Origin: Coccinella septempunctata | Lineage: Eukaryota > Arthropoda > Insecta > Coleoptera > Coccinellidae | Length of the DNA: 64,000 nt | Reading direction: 5' to 3' | Assembly: GCF_907165205.1 (NCBI RefSeq) | Contig: NC_058192.1 | Location: 2,604,001-2,668,000 of the forward strand | In this document: positions 11,385 through 21,924 of the stretch, one piece after another | Numbering within the stretch: position 1 is the stretch's first letter | Layout of the letters: each line of letters starts with the position of its first letter | The notes under the pieces: model-generated | What the model was told of the DNA's origin: nothing | The model's database searches: none | What the model saw: only the letters and a program-made list of their open reading frames with translations | Translations under genes and position numbers: made by a program

Positions 11385-12300
11385 GAGTCATTCGGGGCAA
11401 CTGTGCGCACTTTTGCCTTTCGAGCCATACCCTGTTTCAAATATTGAAGCTAGGAAAATTAAAACGTATTCATAAGATAGAGAATTTTCTAATCTATAAG
11501 AAAACATCAAAAAGCAAACAAACAAAAACGTTTTCTTTCCGCAAAAAAGAATTTAATAGAGAAAGTCGGAGTGCGTTCACATGCCCCGTATTGCGGGTAA
11601 ATGTGCGCACCCTCACGGGGTAAGTGAACGCAGTGCTTAATGAACCACACAATCAAAACAAAATACAAAATAATGTCAACAAAATGTTACAATATTAGAG
11701 AAATGCTGTTTATTGTCAATACAGAAGCGCCTTTTTATAAGCACTGCATTATTGTTCGTGCCACAATTCTCGATGAACACAACACTTGATATATTCCCCT
11801 GTTGGTGGCTCTTCATATTTTTCTTAACAAATAGGACAATATTGATCGAGTCTTAACCAAGAAAATCAACAATGTCATAATTTATTCCTCACTGAACTAA
11901 TGCCCATATAATGAATCTATGCGCACACTTTCCCCAGTAAGCCAAAATTTGAATTGACGTTCTTATAGAGTTGAGCAGCTAAGAGAACCTGAAATTTTTT
12001 ATTATATATTTAGATTAATATGCCCATGATCGAATAAAATATTGTTTAACACTGAGGGACTCGGAACTTGGATCTGGCAGAATGTGCAGAGATGCTAAAA
12101 ATTAACAAGAAAACTAGTGAATTTGATTGATTGCAATTAAAAAGTTAAAGAAACGTGGCATGGCGCACTCCTATGAAAAACTAATATGGCGATTCTGCGC
12201 CCCTGCTTCACCCAAATGAACCCCTCTTTCATACATTGCATAGTCGAGATATACGCACTGCGCACACTTACCCACTGCGCTCAGTTACCCCGAATGACTC
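11385..12300. mobile_element. GTGCGCA-rich TIR element, copy 1
   Basis: The termini GAGTCATTCGGGGCAACTG (left) and the complement of the right end, GAGTCATTCGGGGTAACTG, are inverted. TA lies at 11383-11384 and 12301-12302. Length is 916 bp. The word TGCGCA followed by a run ending in CCCC or TTACCC recurs at both ends and in the interior (near 11403, 11600, 11919 and 12260). There is no coding capacity. A copy in the opposite orientation lies at 50965-51893. The TA target and short TIR suggest Tc1/mariner-type mobilisation. Confidence 0.85.
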
Positions 12301-12302
12301 TA

Positions 12303-12400
12303 CATTTCAGGTTATTTTCGTAAAACGTACGAACAGCAAAGCCTCAATGCATTCCGGTCCAAATCACGGCGCCGACTAAACACTACAGACCCTGAGGAAC
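12303..12400 (-). pseudogene. Decayed transposase fragment, part 1 (interrupted by a TIR element)
   Basis: The minus strand reads VIWTGMH, a stop, then GFAVRTFYENNLK and runs into the TA at 12301-12302. Across the inserted element the reading resumes, with a one-base shift, as VTVTATSMPYVWM at 11382. The pattern W-x-G-x-H...G-F...F-Y-E-N matches the segment that normally precedes the second catalytic aspartate in this transposase group, so both parts look like one old gene split by a later insertion. Confidence 0.45.
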
Positions 12401-13480
12401 ACAGAGAACCCTTCTCTACCTACCTGACACCACTACAGCTCGAGCAATGTCCCTTCGAATCTCGTAAATCGGTTCTGCCGAACCCTGTTTCACACAGAGT
12501 GAATTCTACTAACTCAAAAAATTCATATCTTCGGCTTTATGAATTTTTTTCACTACTTTCTACTCGCACCGTTTGTCGGTATTAACATGAAGGCATGGAT
12601 GAGATTGGAAGTCGGAAAATACATGGAAATCTTCCCTCGACAAGTAGTTCAATATTAAATTTCCTTCCAACAGTAATTGGAATATATTCCTCGCAAAGTG
12701 ATAGAGAGAAAAAGAGTCAATAAGACGGTAAACTGATACTCGTGACACGGCATTGTTCGGAGTAACACCAGGAGCCTGAAAGAAGTAATGAGAACCCTCG
12801 CGAAATATTCATGCGAGCGAAAATATCGATAAACGCGTAACGGGTGGATATAAATTTTTTTCGTCATTATTCCAGCGCTTCCTTGTACCCCCACCAGCGT
12901 ATGAAGGTAATTCAGTAAGGCCCGGAGCAATAATCTCCATCGATTCGGGGGACTGAATTTTCCAACATTTCCCATTTCTGTTAGATCGTTATCCTTGGGA
13001 AGGAGGATCGTTTCAGATTGTGATAGGGGTTTGAGGCAGGACTTGGCGTTGCTCTCGCCCTCTCAGGGGAAATAAGGGTTTATTGTTGTTTCGGAATTAT
13101 GCCCCTATTAATTATTTAGGCGTGCTCTTGACGTTGAACTAATTACACGTCTATGGAGCCAGCATTTTCCCGTTTGTTGCTAAATCGACACTATGATCTT
13201 TCGGGAAATGTGCCTACGCTCGCTGTGGACAATATGGACACCTGAACTGGGTCGATGGTTAACAGCTACGTTGCTGAAAGACTGTGCCAGAACGCAGGTT
13301 ATTGAATGTTGGAACTCTGTGATTTCAGAGCGATAACGAACGAGCAAACCACTGAAAAGAGACCGGTATTTCATGCCTCATGAGATATCAGATTAACGCT
13401 CAACAATCCGTCGAATATATCATTAATCGAGAGCAGAACTGACTGAACGCATGTTCCATTTTGAGCAAGAATATTACCTA
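12401..13480. other. Unassigned intergenic stretch
   Basis: No recognisable gene or repeat. Two overlapping minus-strand frames at 12560-12975 have no motif. Confidence 0.5.
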
Positions 13481-14702
13481 TACTTCATTCACTTTTATTT
13501 TAGCAGTCGGTTGGCCATGGAAATTTGACACATTTCACTCTGTATAGTACGAAAATGTGGGGTTATGACGCTTGTCAAAACATTTTTGGGTTTTAAATCA
13601 ACGCTATGTTGCCCGTTCTACATGAAAGTTTCTGTTATTACGTATTTTATCACAATGTCGAATCTCTTCGGAAAATATGTGACGAACATAATTGAAGTTT
13701 ATAGAAACTGATTGAAGGCATACCAAATCCAGTTATTTGCATGGAAAATGCAAGAGATCAGTATAATATTATAATATGCACTAGCTTGAGGAGAGTTAAT
13801 GTTCGTTATCTTCTTTGGCTAAAGTTTGAATACGTTACATCAGTTGTAGATTTCAAAAATATTAAACCGAAGATGAAATGCATATGATGCAGTGGTTCGG
13901 AATGGGTATCTCTCGAAGGAATTAACAGATAATTACAAGAATGTAAAATTCTTCAACAAAAATCATCTTGCATCAATATAAGTAAAAGGAATTGAAGGAA
14001 GTTTCAAGTTAAGATGAACTTCACCTTTGAACAAAAATTTCACATGAATAAACAAGTAACAGGGCAACTTGCGCGTATTTGTGGCTATTCATCTTAATAC
14101 ATTGATGTAATTATAATAATTATAGGTATTTATTAGTACCTTAAGACATTCACATTGTATAGGACGAGTCAAATGAAAAATAGAAAAATCCATTTTAGGG
14201 AACTTATTCTCCGATGACATTTATCGAAAATCCTGTAGTAAACTTTTCGCATTAATTCACTCAAACATAAAATTCTCAAATGCCACCACTTTTTTGGGTC
14301 TCCCAATAGAAGCAAATTCTTTGTTATCCTCTTCATTCACAATCTTTCTGATTGTGGAAATATCCAGCTGAAATATAAGTCGTTTAGATTCAGATGAAAC
14401 ATTATATAAATTCTCTTACATTGAATATGTTCGCTACCGTGTGACGTACTGTGGATTTTAGAATATCAGGGTATAACTATTTGAATGAGCGGACCTGAAT
14501 TCTAAATAGCACTTCCTGAAACCCTGTCTCTTTTTTCAATCACTTTCGGCATTTTCGTAATAAAAATTGATATTAGTTGTGGCAACGTCGTTATGACATT
14601 AACGACATTTCATGAGTGCCAACCTAACTTCGTTCTAGTAACAAAAACTTGAGAAAATTATTTCATGGCCAACCGACTGCTAAAATAAATTTGAATGAAG
14701 TA
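13481..14702 (-). mobile_element. TACTCCATTCAC-family TIR element, copy 1 (full length)
   Basis: The ends are inverted for about 40 bp: TACTTCATTCACTTTTATTT...gcagtcggttggccatg at the left and its complement at the right, with TA at 13479-13480 and 14703-14704. Length is 1222 bp. It carries a decayed two-exon start of a transposase on the minus strand (14257-14552) and no catalytic region, so it is non-autonomous. Other copies are at 17889, 21597, 45472 and 47458. Confidence 0.88.
14257..14552 (-). pseudogene. HTH remnant of a Tc1/mariner-like transposase with a 52-bp intron
   Basis: Start MPKVIEK at 14552. After frame decay, the reading ending STVRHTVANIFN meets a GTAAG donor at 14419. A 52-bp intron (14368-14419) ends TTTCAG, and exon 2 reads LDISTIRKIVNEED, then EFASIGRPKKVVAF, to a TGA at 14257-14259. 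Across the splice, TVANIFN-LDISTIRKIV has the shape of a helix-turn-helix, followed by the basic GRPKK linker typical of IS630/Tc1-type DNA-binding domains. GT and AG are kept in all four long copies. The catalytic domain is absent. Confidence 0.6.
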
Positions 14703-14704
14703 TA

Positions 14705-15659
14705 GAAACACCGTGATTCCAGATTCAAAAACTCATCACTGAATAACTATAAGAAGAGCCAGTGATTCACAGTTTTCTGATCATTGCCAACAATCTAAAA
14801 CAATCTGGAATCGTTGATCTTTACATGCCGAGAGGCAGAGCTTATATATGAACAGAATTTCGAAGCCAAATGATCAGAATGCTGAGAAAAGACGAAGCCA
14901 TTTGAATTTGATAAACGGAGACTACGGAGAGCTACGGAAAATGTTGTGTTGTCCCTGAGTTGTAGCCCTAATCGATGTCAATTCAGCAGAATTCCCATTT
15001 AGCTCTGTTATCGCATATTTTGACAACAGAGGACCATATATAAAGGCGAAGTCCCGCAAAAAAGTCAGCAAATTACTTTCATTTGATTTCCATCCCTTTG
15101 TGACACAAGAAACGGGGCTTCTTTGATATCTCATTCGTTTCAGGGCCCATTCCCTTTCTCACATTTTCCCCGTTTTCGCAATAAATCGCCTTCAGATGCC
15201 AGACTTGGTATTAAAATTATTTCCCACATTTCTCAGATGTTCCCGAGCAATGAGGGAACCTCGATTACCTTTGTAAGGGCGGTTTTTATCTCCTCCCCGC
15301 TTTATTCAATGCTCACATCGAATTCGTTTGATAGGGAAAAATTCGAAGGAGGGAGTCTCTACGGATTATGTATCCCAGCCGGTTGGAGATTTGAACATGC
15401 TGCAGAAATCTGAATGCTAAAAGTCTTCACCGTTTTGGGGCATTATCGACAGAAGAATTATTCTTTCTACCACCGTTACATCTGTACGAAAATCACTAGG
15501 AAAGAAAAATATCATCGTCATTTCAACTCAGGCAGAATTACAGCTTTTTTTCAAACAACGATTGTATTCCTAGCAAGCTGAATAATTATATTCATTCGTC
15601 TAGTCAAATGACTCATGAAACATGGGTTTGCAACCCTGTTAATCAGTTTTCCACACAAT
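14705..15659. other. Unassigned intergenic stretch
   Basis: I see no supported gene or repeat. Short frames on both strands (14922-15134 minus, 15123-15413 plus) have no motif. Confidence 0.5.
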
Positions 15660-15728
15660 TACGAGGATGTATGAAAAATTCTTAGCCTACTGTGGAACCA
15701 AACAAAATTTCAATATCAAAATATTCTG

Positions 15729-16831
15729 TTACTCAACATATTCTTCTCTTAATTTGATACATTTATTACAGTGAACCTGCAAAGTCTCTAGACCTTACGA
15801 AAAAAATGGTTCTTCTTGCTCCACAGCTTTTATTACCTCCTCGTTGAAAGAAACGACCCTTTAAACTTTTTTTTCAGTAGAGAAAAGAGATGATAGTCGG
15901 ATGGAGCCAAATCTAGTGAGTAAGGACGGTGTTCTAGTAATTCAAACCCTAAATCACGAATTTTTTGCATGGCAATATGAGATTTGTGTGCAGGGGCGTC
16001 GTCCTCCAAAAACAAAACACCTTTGGATAGCTTTCCGCGGCTTTTCTCTTTAATTTTTTCCCGTAGAGTGGTCAGTAATGTCGAATAGTAATCTCCGGTT
16101 TTTGTTCTACCCTTATCCAAAAAATCAATCATGATTACTCCATGGCAATTCCAAAAAACTGAAGCAAGAACTTTGCCAGCAGATTTTTGGACACAAAACT
16201 TCTTAGGTCTTGGAGAACCAGAGTGTAGCCATTCCATCGATTGTTGCTTTGTTTCTGGATCGTAGAAATGTACCCAAGTCTCATCCACAGTAACAATTCG
16301 GTTTAAGAATTCTACGTCGTTTTCAAATCGAGCACAGATCGAACGCGATGCTTCTATCCTTGCACGCTTTTGGTCCACATTTGGAGGTCCATTTTGCAGC
16401 AATTTTTCTCATGTCCGAATTGACGTGAACTATATGATTAACTGAAGAATGATAACGCCTAAATGGCAATGAATAAAATAATAAGGATAAATTCAGATGC
16501 ATACCACCCGACGATATGAATATCGACAAGTGTTACGATCTGAATTAAGCTAGCCAATTTGCCATCGTCAAAGCCCCAAATGGAGTACGCTCCACCGAAG
16601 AAGATGCAGATGCTGACCATGGTTTCGGCCTCATTTGGCCTCATCAGAGCAACATAGCATTTTTCCACGGTGGAGAACGTTTGGAATTGATGGAACTTTA
16701 TTCAATGTTGTCATCATATGATTAACGCGTTCGTATGAAATATTCAGTGCTTCAGATATCCGTTTTAGCCCAATTCGACGGTCTGATAAAATCATGTCAT
16801 GAACTGCATCGATATTTTCGGGGACTGACAC
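15729..16831 (-). pseudogene. mariner DD34D transposase, truncated and interrupted
   Basis: The reading resumes at SVPENIDAVHDMI, is split by the 273-bp insertion at ISYERVNHM, and then runs 189 codons from 16402. That run contains VDETWVHFYDPETKQQ (first D), LEDDAPAHKS (second D) and YSLDLAPSDYHLF (third D), with 34 residues between the last two. Frames break again after SFLSTRR. The N-terminal DNA-binding helices are missing, so no functional enzyme is possible. Confidence 0.88.
16443..16715. mobile_element. 273-bp insertion in mariner copy 1, flanked by an 11-bp direct repeat
   Basis: ATATGATTAAC occurs at 16432-16442 and again at 16716-16726. The other mariner copies have a single, nearly identical site (ATATGATGAAC). 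The insert is unlike any other part of the window. On the minus strand it has an open frame of 69 codons (16459-16668) with a hydrophobic tail (IQIVTLVDIHIVGWYASEF). No poly-A is seen, and the ends resemble each other only weakly (GATGACAAC against GAATGATAAC). It could be a small transposon or a captured gene fragment. Confidence 0.6.
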
Positions 16832-16873
16832 AGAAGCTGGTCTAGGCTAACTAGATATCAATACATTCTCGTA

Positions 16874-17886
16874 ATCAGCAATTTGACAACCAGCACTTTC
16901 AACTTTCCAAATGGCATATTTTCGAATGTGATCGATGACTATTCGGTCATCTCTGTCCTTCTCATTTGTCTCATGCGTTAGTTAAGGGACGCAATTCCTC
17001 GCAAAGAAAATACCCCTGAAACTTAATCACCCTACAATTCTACCTAGGAAACAGGAGAATCAGGACCCAGAAAGCACACAGGAAGACAGTCCACATACTT
17101 CCCAAAACTTGCTTATTCGCCTCGTATTCCAGTTCTTTTGACGCGGTTCGACCCAAACTCGAGCAAGGGAAATTGCGTAAAACGATATTGTTGAAGGCAG
17201 TTTCCTCCAATTTTCCTCGAACAACATTCATCCACATTAAATTTTCCGACCATTTATACGTCCTGATATCGCGTTTCATAACATGATGTTTGCCGAAAAT
17301 TAGATATGGAAGGAGTCCCCCGTTCCACCGGAATATTATTAATTTCAATCCCAGCCACCTGATTCGAATGACCTAATCATGGCGGCACGCTAAAACAGGC
17401 TCCCCCTGTAATTAGAGAGGGCGCGTTAATTTCCTTTCGGGGCTGATTTGATTTCAGTTAATTCGGGATGATTGATGCTATTCCGTGAAAAGTGAAAATA
17501 TCGCGTCATTCACAGGTATATAGGAGGCGGGGAAAATGGATTCTGATTGATGATTTTATAAATTGTACTTGTCAGTTCAGTTTCCACACGCCCTAACACG
17601 ATATTCGGATTGTGGTTTTCTTCGGAATTGGGCGGGGAAACCAATCTTGTTTTTCCGACCTACTTTCGACGCTTTCCGATACTGGGATGTTGTACGTCGA
17701 GCATACGGTGTGTCTCGTGAATATGAGGGCTTTGAAGTATAGAAGAATGTAAATTGGGGGTTGGGAGCAACGTTGGGCCAGGACAATTTTATTTTTGGTA
17801 GGAAAATCATCTGAACCCCTCAAACACTACGAGATTCTCTAAAAAAATTTATATCGTTACCTTTTCTACCGATTATTTCAGCCATA
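16874..17886. other. Unassigned intergenic stretch
   Basis: No supported gene. A 102-codon minus frame at 17040-17348 has no motif, and two overlapping minus frames near 17577-17823 shadow each other. Confidence 0.5.
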
Positions 17887-17888
17887 TA

Positions 17889-18748
17889 TACTCCATTCAC
17901 ATCTATTTTAGCAGTCGGTTGGCCATGAAATAATTTTTTAAGTTTTTGTAACTAGAACGGAGTAAGGTTGGTACTCATGAAATGTCGTTAATGTCATAAC
18001 GCCGTTGCCACATCTAATATCAATTTTCATTACGAAAATGCCGAAAGTGAATGAAAAAAGAGACAGTGTTTCAGGAAGTGCTATTTAGAATTCAGATCCG
18101 CTCATTCAAATAGTTATCTCCTGATATTCTAAAATCCACAATACGAACATATTCTTTGTAAGAGAATTTATATATCTAAAGTTTCATCTGAATCTACACC
18201 ACTTATATTTCAGCTGAACATTTCCACAATCAGAAAGATTGTGAATTAAGAGGATGACAAAGAATTTCCTTCTATTGGGAGAACCAAAAAAGTGGTGGCA
18301 TTTGAGAATTTTATGTTTGAGTGAATTAATACAAAAAGTTTACTAGAGGATTTTCGATGAATGTCATCTCCGGATTAATATTTTTGAAATCTACAACTGA
18401 TGAAACGTATTAAAACTTCACCCAAAGAAGATAACGAACATCAACTCTCCTCAAGCTAGTGCATATTATGATATTATACTGATCTGTTGTATTTTCCATG
18501 CAAATAACTGGATTTGTTACGCCTTCAATCAGTTTGTATAAACTTCAATTATGTTCATCACATATTTTCCGAAGAGATTCGACATTGTGATAAAATACGT
18601 AATAACAGGAACGTTTACGTAGAACGGGCAACATAGCGTTGATTTAAAAGCCAAAAATGTTTTGACAAGCGGCATAACCCCACATTTTCGTACTATACAG
18701 AATGAAATGTGTCAAATTTCCATGGCCAACCGAGTGCTAAAATAAAAG
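17889..18748 (+). mobile_element. TACTCCATTCAC-family element, copy 2, internally deleted
   Basis: The left TIR is complete (TACTCCATTCAC...gcagtcggttggcc) with TA at 17887-17888. At the right end only 'ggccaaccgagtgctaaaataaaag' remains, and the last ~12 bases are lost. About 320 bp present in copy 47458 are missing after 'gatgaatgtcatc' (near 18370). It carries the two-exon HTH remnant on the plus strand, ATG at 18038, with a ~52-bp GT-AG intron, to a TGA at 18322-18324. Confidence 0.85.
18038..18324 (+). pseudogene. HTH remnant of a transposase (copy 2)
   Basis: Same structure as 14257-14552. ATG CCG AAA GTG starts the reading, a frame slip occurs after the first 10 codons, a GTAAG donor follows 'catattcttt', and the TTTCAG acceptor precedes a reading equivalent to (L)NISTIRKIV. 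The exon ends in the GRxKK linker and a stop. Point changes differ from the other copies, so it has decayed independently. Confidence 0.5.
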
Positions 18749-21594
18749 ACATCCCTTGGATTGCTATTGCTAGAATTATTGAATTATGATGATGAGTAGG
18801 CTTCCTCTAGACAAACACATTTCACATCTGTCCAAATCTCTAGTTGACTAGATCGAAAACAAATTAAACTCCAAGCATTCCAGTGGAATACTTACGAAGT
18901 GACTCGAAACAAAAATAATCGCGAAGGACTGGCGAAACCGTCCTCGAGGACATGCCCGGAATTCATAAATTGGCCGGTATACATTGTCGAAAATTTTTAC
19001 GACCCGTTTCACCTTCCAGACGGGCTATTTCAATCTCGATTCCAACAATGAGATTCTGACAAGTTCACGCCGGCAAGAAAAAATCCTCGCCAACTCGGAT
19101 AATTGATTGAGGAGAGACTCGCTCCGTTGATTTGGAATTGGTATCGCACGCTATAATTCACAAGTTGGACGATGTTTCCTACGGTTTTCAACGCGCGAAT
19201 ATTTTGATGAGGTTTTAATTTATGTTGATTTATATATGGTACACCTTGTGTGAAGGTGTTGAGGGACCATCGCGTTCTTGTGGTGGGTGCTGATGAATCC
19301 GTGATCCACAGTACTCGCATGAGTCTTTGTACTCAATTTTAGTGGTTCTCAGTAGATGTTTATTCACGAAAAATTGAACTTAACTTCTCTTCAATGGTTT
19401 CCTGATAGATATCAGTTGAAAGATTAAAATCACAACTGAAACGTGTCATTGATTAACAAACCAAAAAGAAAAAGAAAATGCGGATAAAAAGGACGCTAAA
19501 GTTATAGACAATAGGAACAAATTAGCTTAGGATAACATCACGAATAACGCAAAGGCTCCTAACTGAAGAATTTTCATGAAACAACAAGTGTAGAATACCG
19601 ATACAATTACGCTTCAATTATAGAAAACATGGAAAAAATGTCACAGAATAACATCATCGAAACAATACATTATGGAGAGAAGGAGAACGATCGCTGTTTT
19701 GAGATCACAGATTGTTTGTCCCTTAAAATATGTACCAATAGGTAGTTCATGTATTTGCCAATAGCCGCGCTGGCAATCATCTTATACAAAATGACACCAG
19801 AGCAAGATTCTAGACCAGGACTTCTGAGGTATGAATAGTATTTTGTTCCTGGCTAATGAACAGTGGCAAAAAATTGAATTCCTCGTCTCAGCGCAAACTT
19901 GTACACCTAAAATCCTCGAATAAAGACACAAAAACCAACTCCAAAATGTCACCCCAGCAGAAGTATCGATAAAACCTAACATCTTCTGGGAATATGATTA
20001 TGTTATCCACCAGATAGATTGAAGTTTCTGTTTGTTGGGTAAATTGTCCCCTAAAGAAAAAAGATTCCTTCCGCGCCATTAACCACCTTCCCAAAGTTAT
20101 CCAGGATAAACATCAGAAAGGCCCGATATTCACATGGATCACCGTATATATACATAAGAGATTCGTTCAACCGAAAATTCACGATGCGGAAGTCACCATC
20201 GCTCTATTTCTCGAAATTCGAGGATAATAATTCAGGCAGATAAGGAAAACATCTTCTGTCATGTCTCGGAAATTTTGCTAAGATGCATTTCGCGCGCACG
20301 AAAACGAGAAGCCGAGATAAGGTCTTCGATAGACGGGAAAGGGATAATAATGGTGGTCATTTCGTCAACTTATCGCGTGTCAAGGAGATATGTTTTCGAA
20401 TGGAACAGTTTTTATCTGTAACCTTGTCAGAAATAAGAGGATGTCTCACATTGGAACTGTTAGCATTTATTCAGCAGCAATGAGAATCTCGAAAAACCAG
20501 GAGGTAATAAAATTTAACCACTATTAGAATTTAACAATAATAACAGATGCTCAAAATTGCAGAAGAATTCTCCGAACATATTTTATTTGTACTGGAAAAA
20601 TGTAATCTCAATATAACGAGAGGCAGATGAAGTGCTAATTGACGAAGGAGTTCATTCGAAGATTGAGAAAGATAATGAAAACTGCAATATCCTGATCAAA
20701 GCTCAGCATTGAGCAACTCATTCGGTATCATCAACACCACCAACAATTTAGCAGCCCTACAGAGAAAATTAAGACTAATGCTGACGAAACATCATGAACA
20801 TGAAAAAGCTCAGAGCTGCCACGACATCTTGGGGGTCGTGTAATTCTTGGTTTATCCAACCATGCCTCAGAAAAATGAAGGACGAGAATATTCCCTAAAC
20901 AAGGCTGTTTCATCACAGATTCATCGTGTAGTTTGTGATGCTGACAGTTATACTTCGTTAAAACTGTAACAGGATCACTTAAAAATTTATCGAACTCTTT
21001 GCAAAAAGCAAAATGAAGAAACAGATCGGAAAACCTTTGCATAGACAAAAATTCGTTGACATTGTTACCAAAACATGCTTGAAATAGAATCACGATATGT
21101 ATTACTAATCGTCACATTTACGAAAACCTACAAAAGACATTATCAAATCCTTTAATATTGTAGACCAAGCTACGTCCCGTATAATTCTTCACAATAAACT
21201 AAAACTAAAGCCATAACGGTGCTAGGATGAATATAGATCATTGTTTATTGCTCATATTCAGTTTAATCATAAAACCAACCTAGGAACACGATTCACGAAT
21301 ATCAAACAATAATTCAAACATGAGCAATTACATGAAAAAGCTATTCCAAACGGATATCAGATAAATTATGGGCTCGCAAAAAAACGGATGATCGTTAATC
21401 TTCTAATAGATGCAAATTGTGTGTTTCTGATGTACAATCAATACCACGAATGCACCATGACTATAATATGCCAAAGTTCACATGTCTTCGGTCACGTTTG
21501 CATCATTCAATTAGGTAGATAGGTTTGGCTCGGAAAGTATTTCATAACCGAACAAAACTGCTGAATTTCAAGTTATGAAAAAAACAATAGGAGG
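18749..21594. other. Unassigned intergenic stretch (2.8 kb)
   Basis: I see no supported gene. A ~55-bp block at 19728-19783 (accaataggtagttcat...gccaatagccgcgctggc) recurs at 36087-36140. Open frames at 19782-20094 and 20731-21093 (minus) and 20283-20483 (plus) have no recognisable motif. Confidence 0.45.
19728..19783. repeat. Short dispersed repeat, copy 1
   Basis: About 55 bp shared in the same orientation with 36087-36140, including 'gtaccaataggtagttcat' and 'gccaatagccgcgctggc'. Neither copy has visible TIRs or a poly-A tail, so the class is unknown. Confidence 0.55.
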
Positions 21595-21596
21595 TA

Positions 21597-21677
21597 TACT
21601 CCATTCACTTTTATTTTAGCACTCGGTTGGCCATGGAAATTTGACACATTTCACTCTGTATAGTACGAAAATGTGGA
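21597..21677. mobile_element. TACTCCATTCAC-family terminal fragment
   Basis: This is an 81-bp left terminus with TA at 21595-21596, matching the start of 13481 and 45472 up to 'acgaaaatgtgg'. It then joins directly to the interior of a different element (21678-21924). Confidence 0.8.
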
Positions 21678-21924
21678 AGACGTGGGTGATATCTCGTGTT
21701 CGAAAAAATTCATCAAATAAATGAAAAACTAGATTCCGAAATTCATCTCATTCGGTAAAACCGTCTGTGAGATATAACTAAAAATATTTTTTTTATGGTT
21801 TTTCAACAGCCTGTAGCTTTTAAACCAAGCCGATTCGAAAAAAATGGTATAGAAAAAAAGTGTTCCTTTTGACCTCAAAAATCTGCTGTTGTAATGTTTA
21901 TACGAGTAAAATACACACCCTGTA
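21678..21924. mobile_element. TACAGGGTGAG-family element, right half only
   Basis: From 'gacgtgggtgatatctcg' to the terminus 'caccctgta' it matches 61670-61887. The left half is absent and is replaced by the fragment 21597-21677. Confidence 0.7.

Larger units (their letters stand above)
15660..16873 (-). mobile_element. mariner element, copy 1, with internal deletion and nested insertion
   Basis: The right end on the minus strand (3' end of the element) starts TACGAGGATGTATGAAAAAT at 15660, and the other terminus ends ATACATTCTCGTA at 16873, matching the termini of copy 5 (56710-57952). The part encoding the first ~60 residues is deleted between 'cagaa' and 'ctggtctaggct'. A 273-bp foreign segment is inserted at 16443-16715. 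TA flanks are not preserved exactly. Confidence 0.88.

Noticed and set aside
17040..17348. 102-codon minus frame with a hydrophobic C-terminus.
   Set aside because: A single hydrophobic end is weak evidence. No motif or exon boundaries support it.
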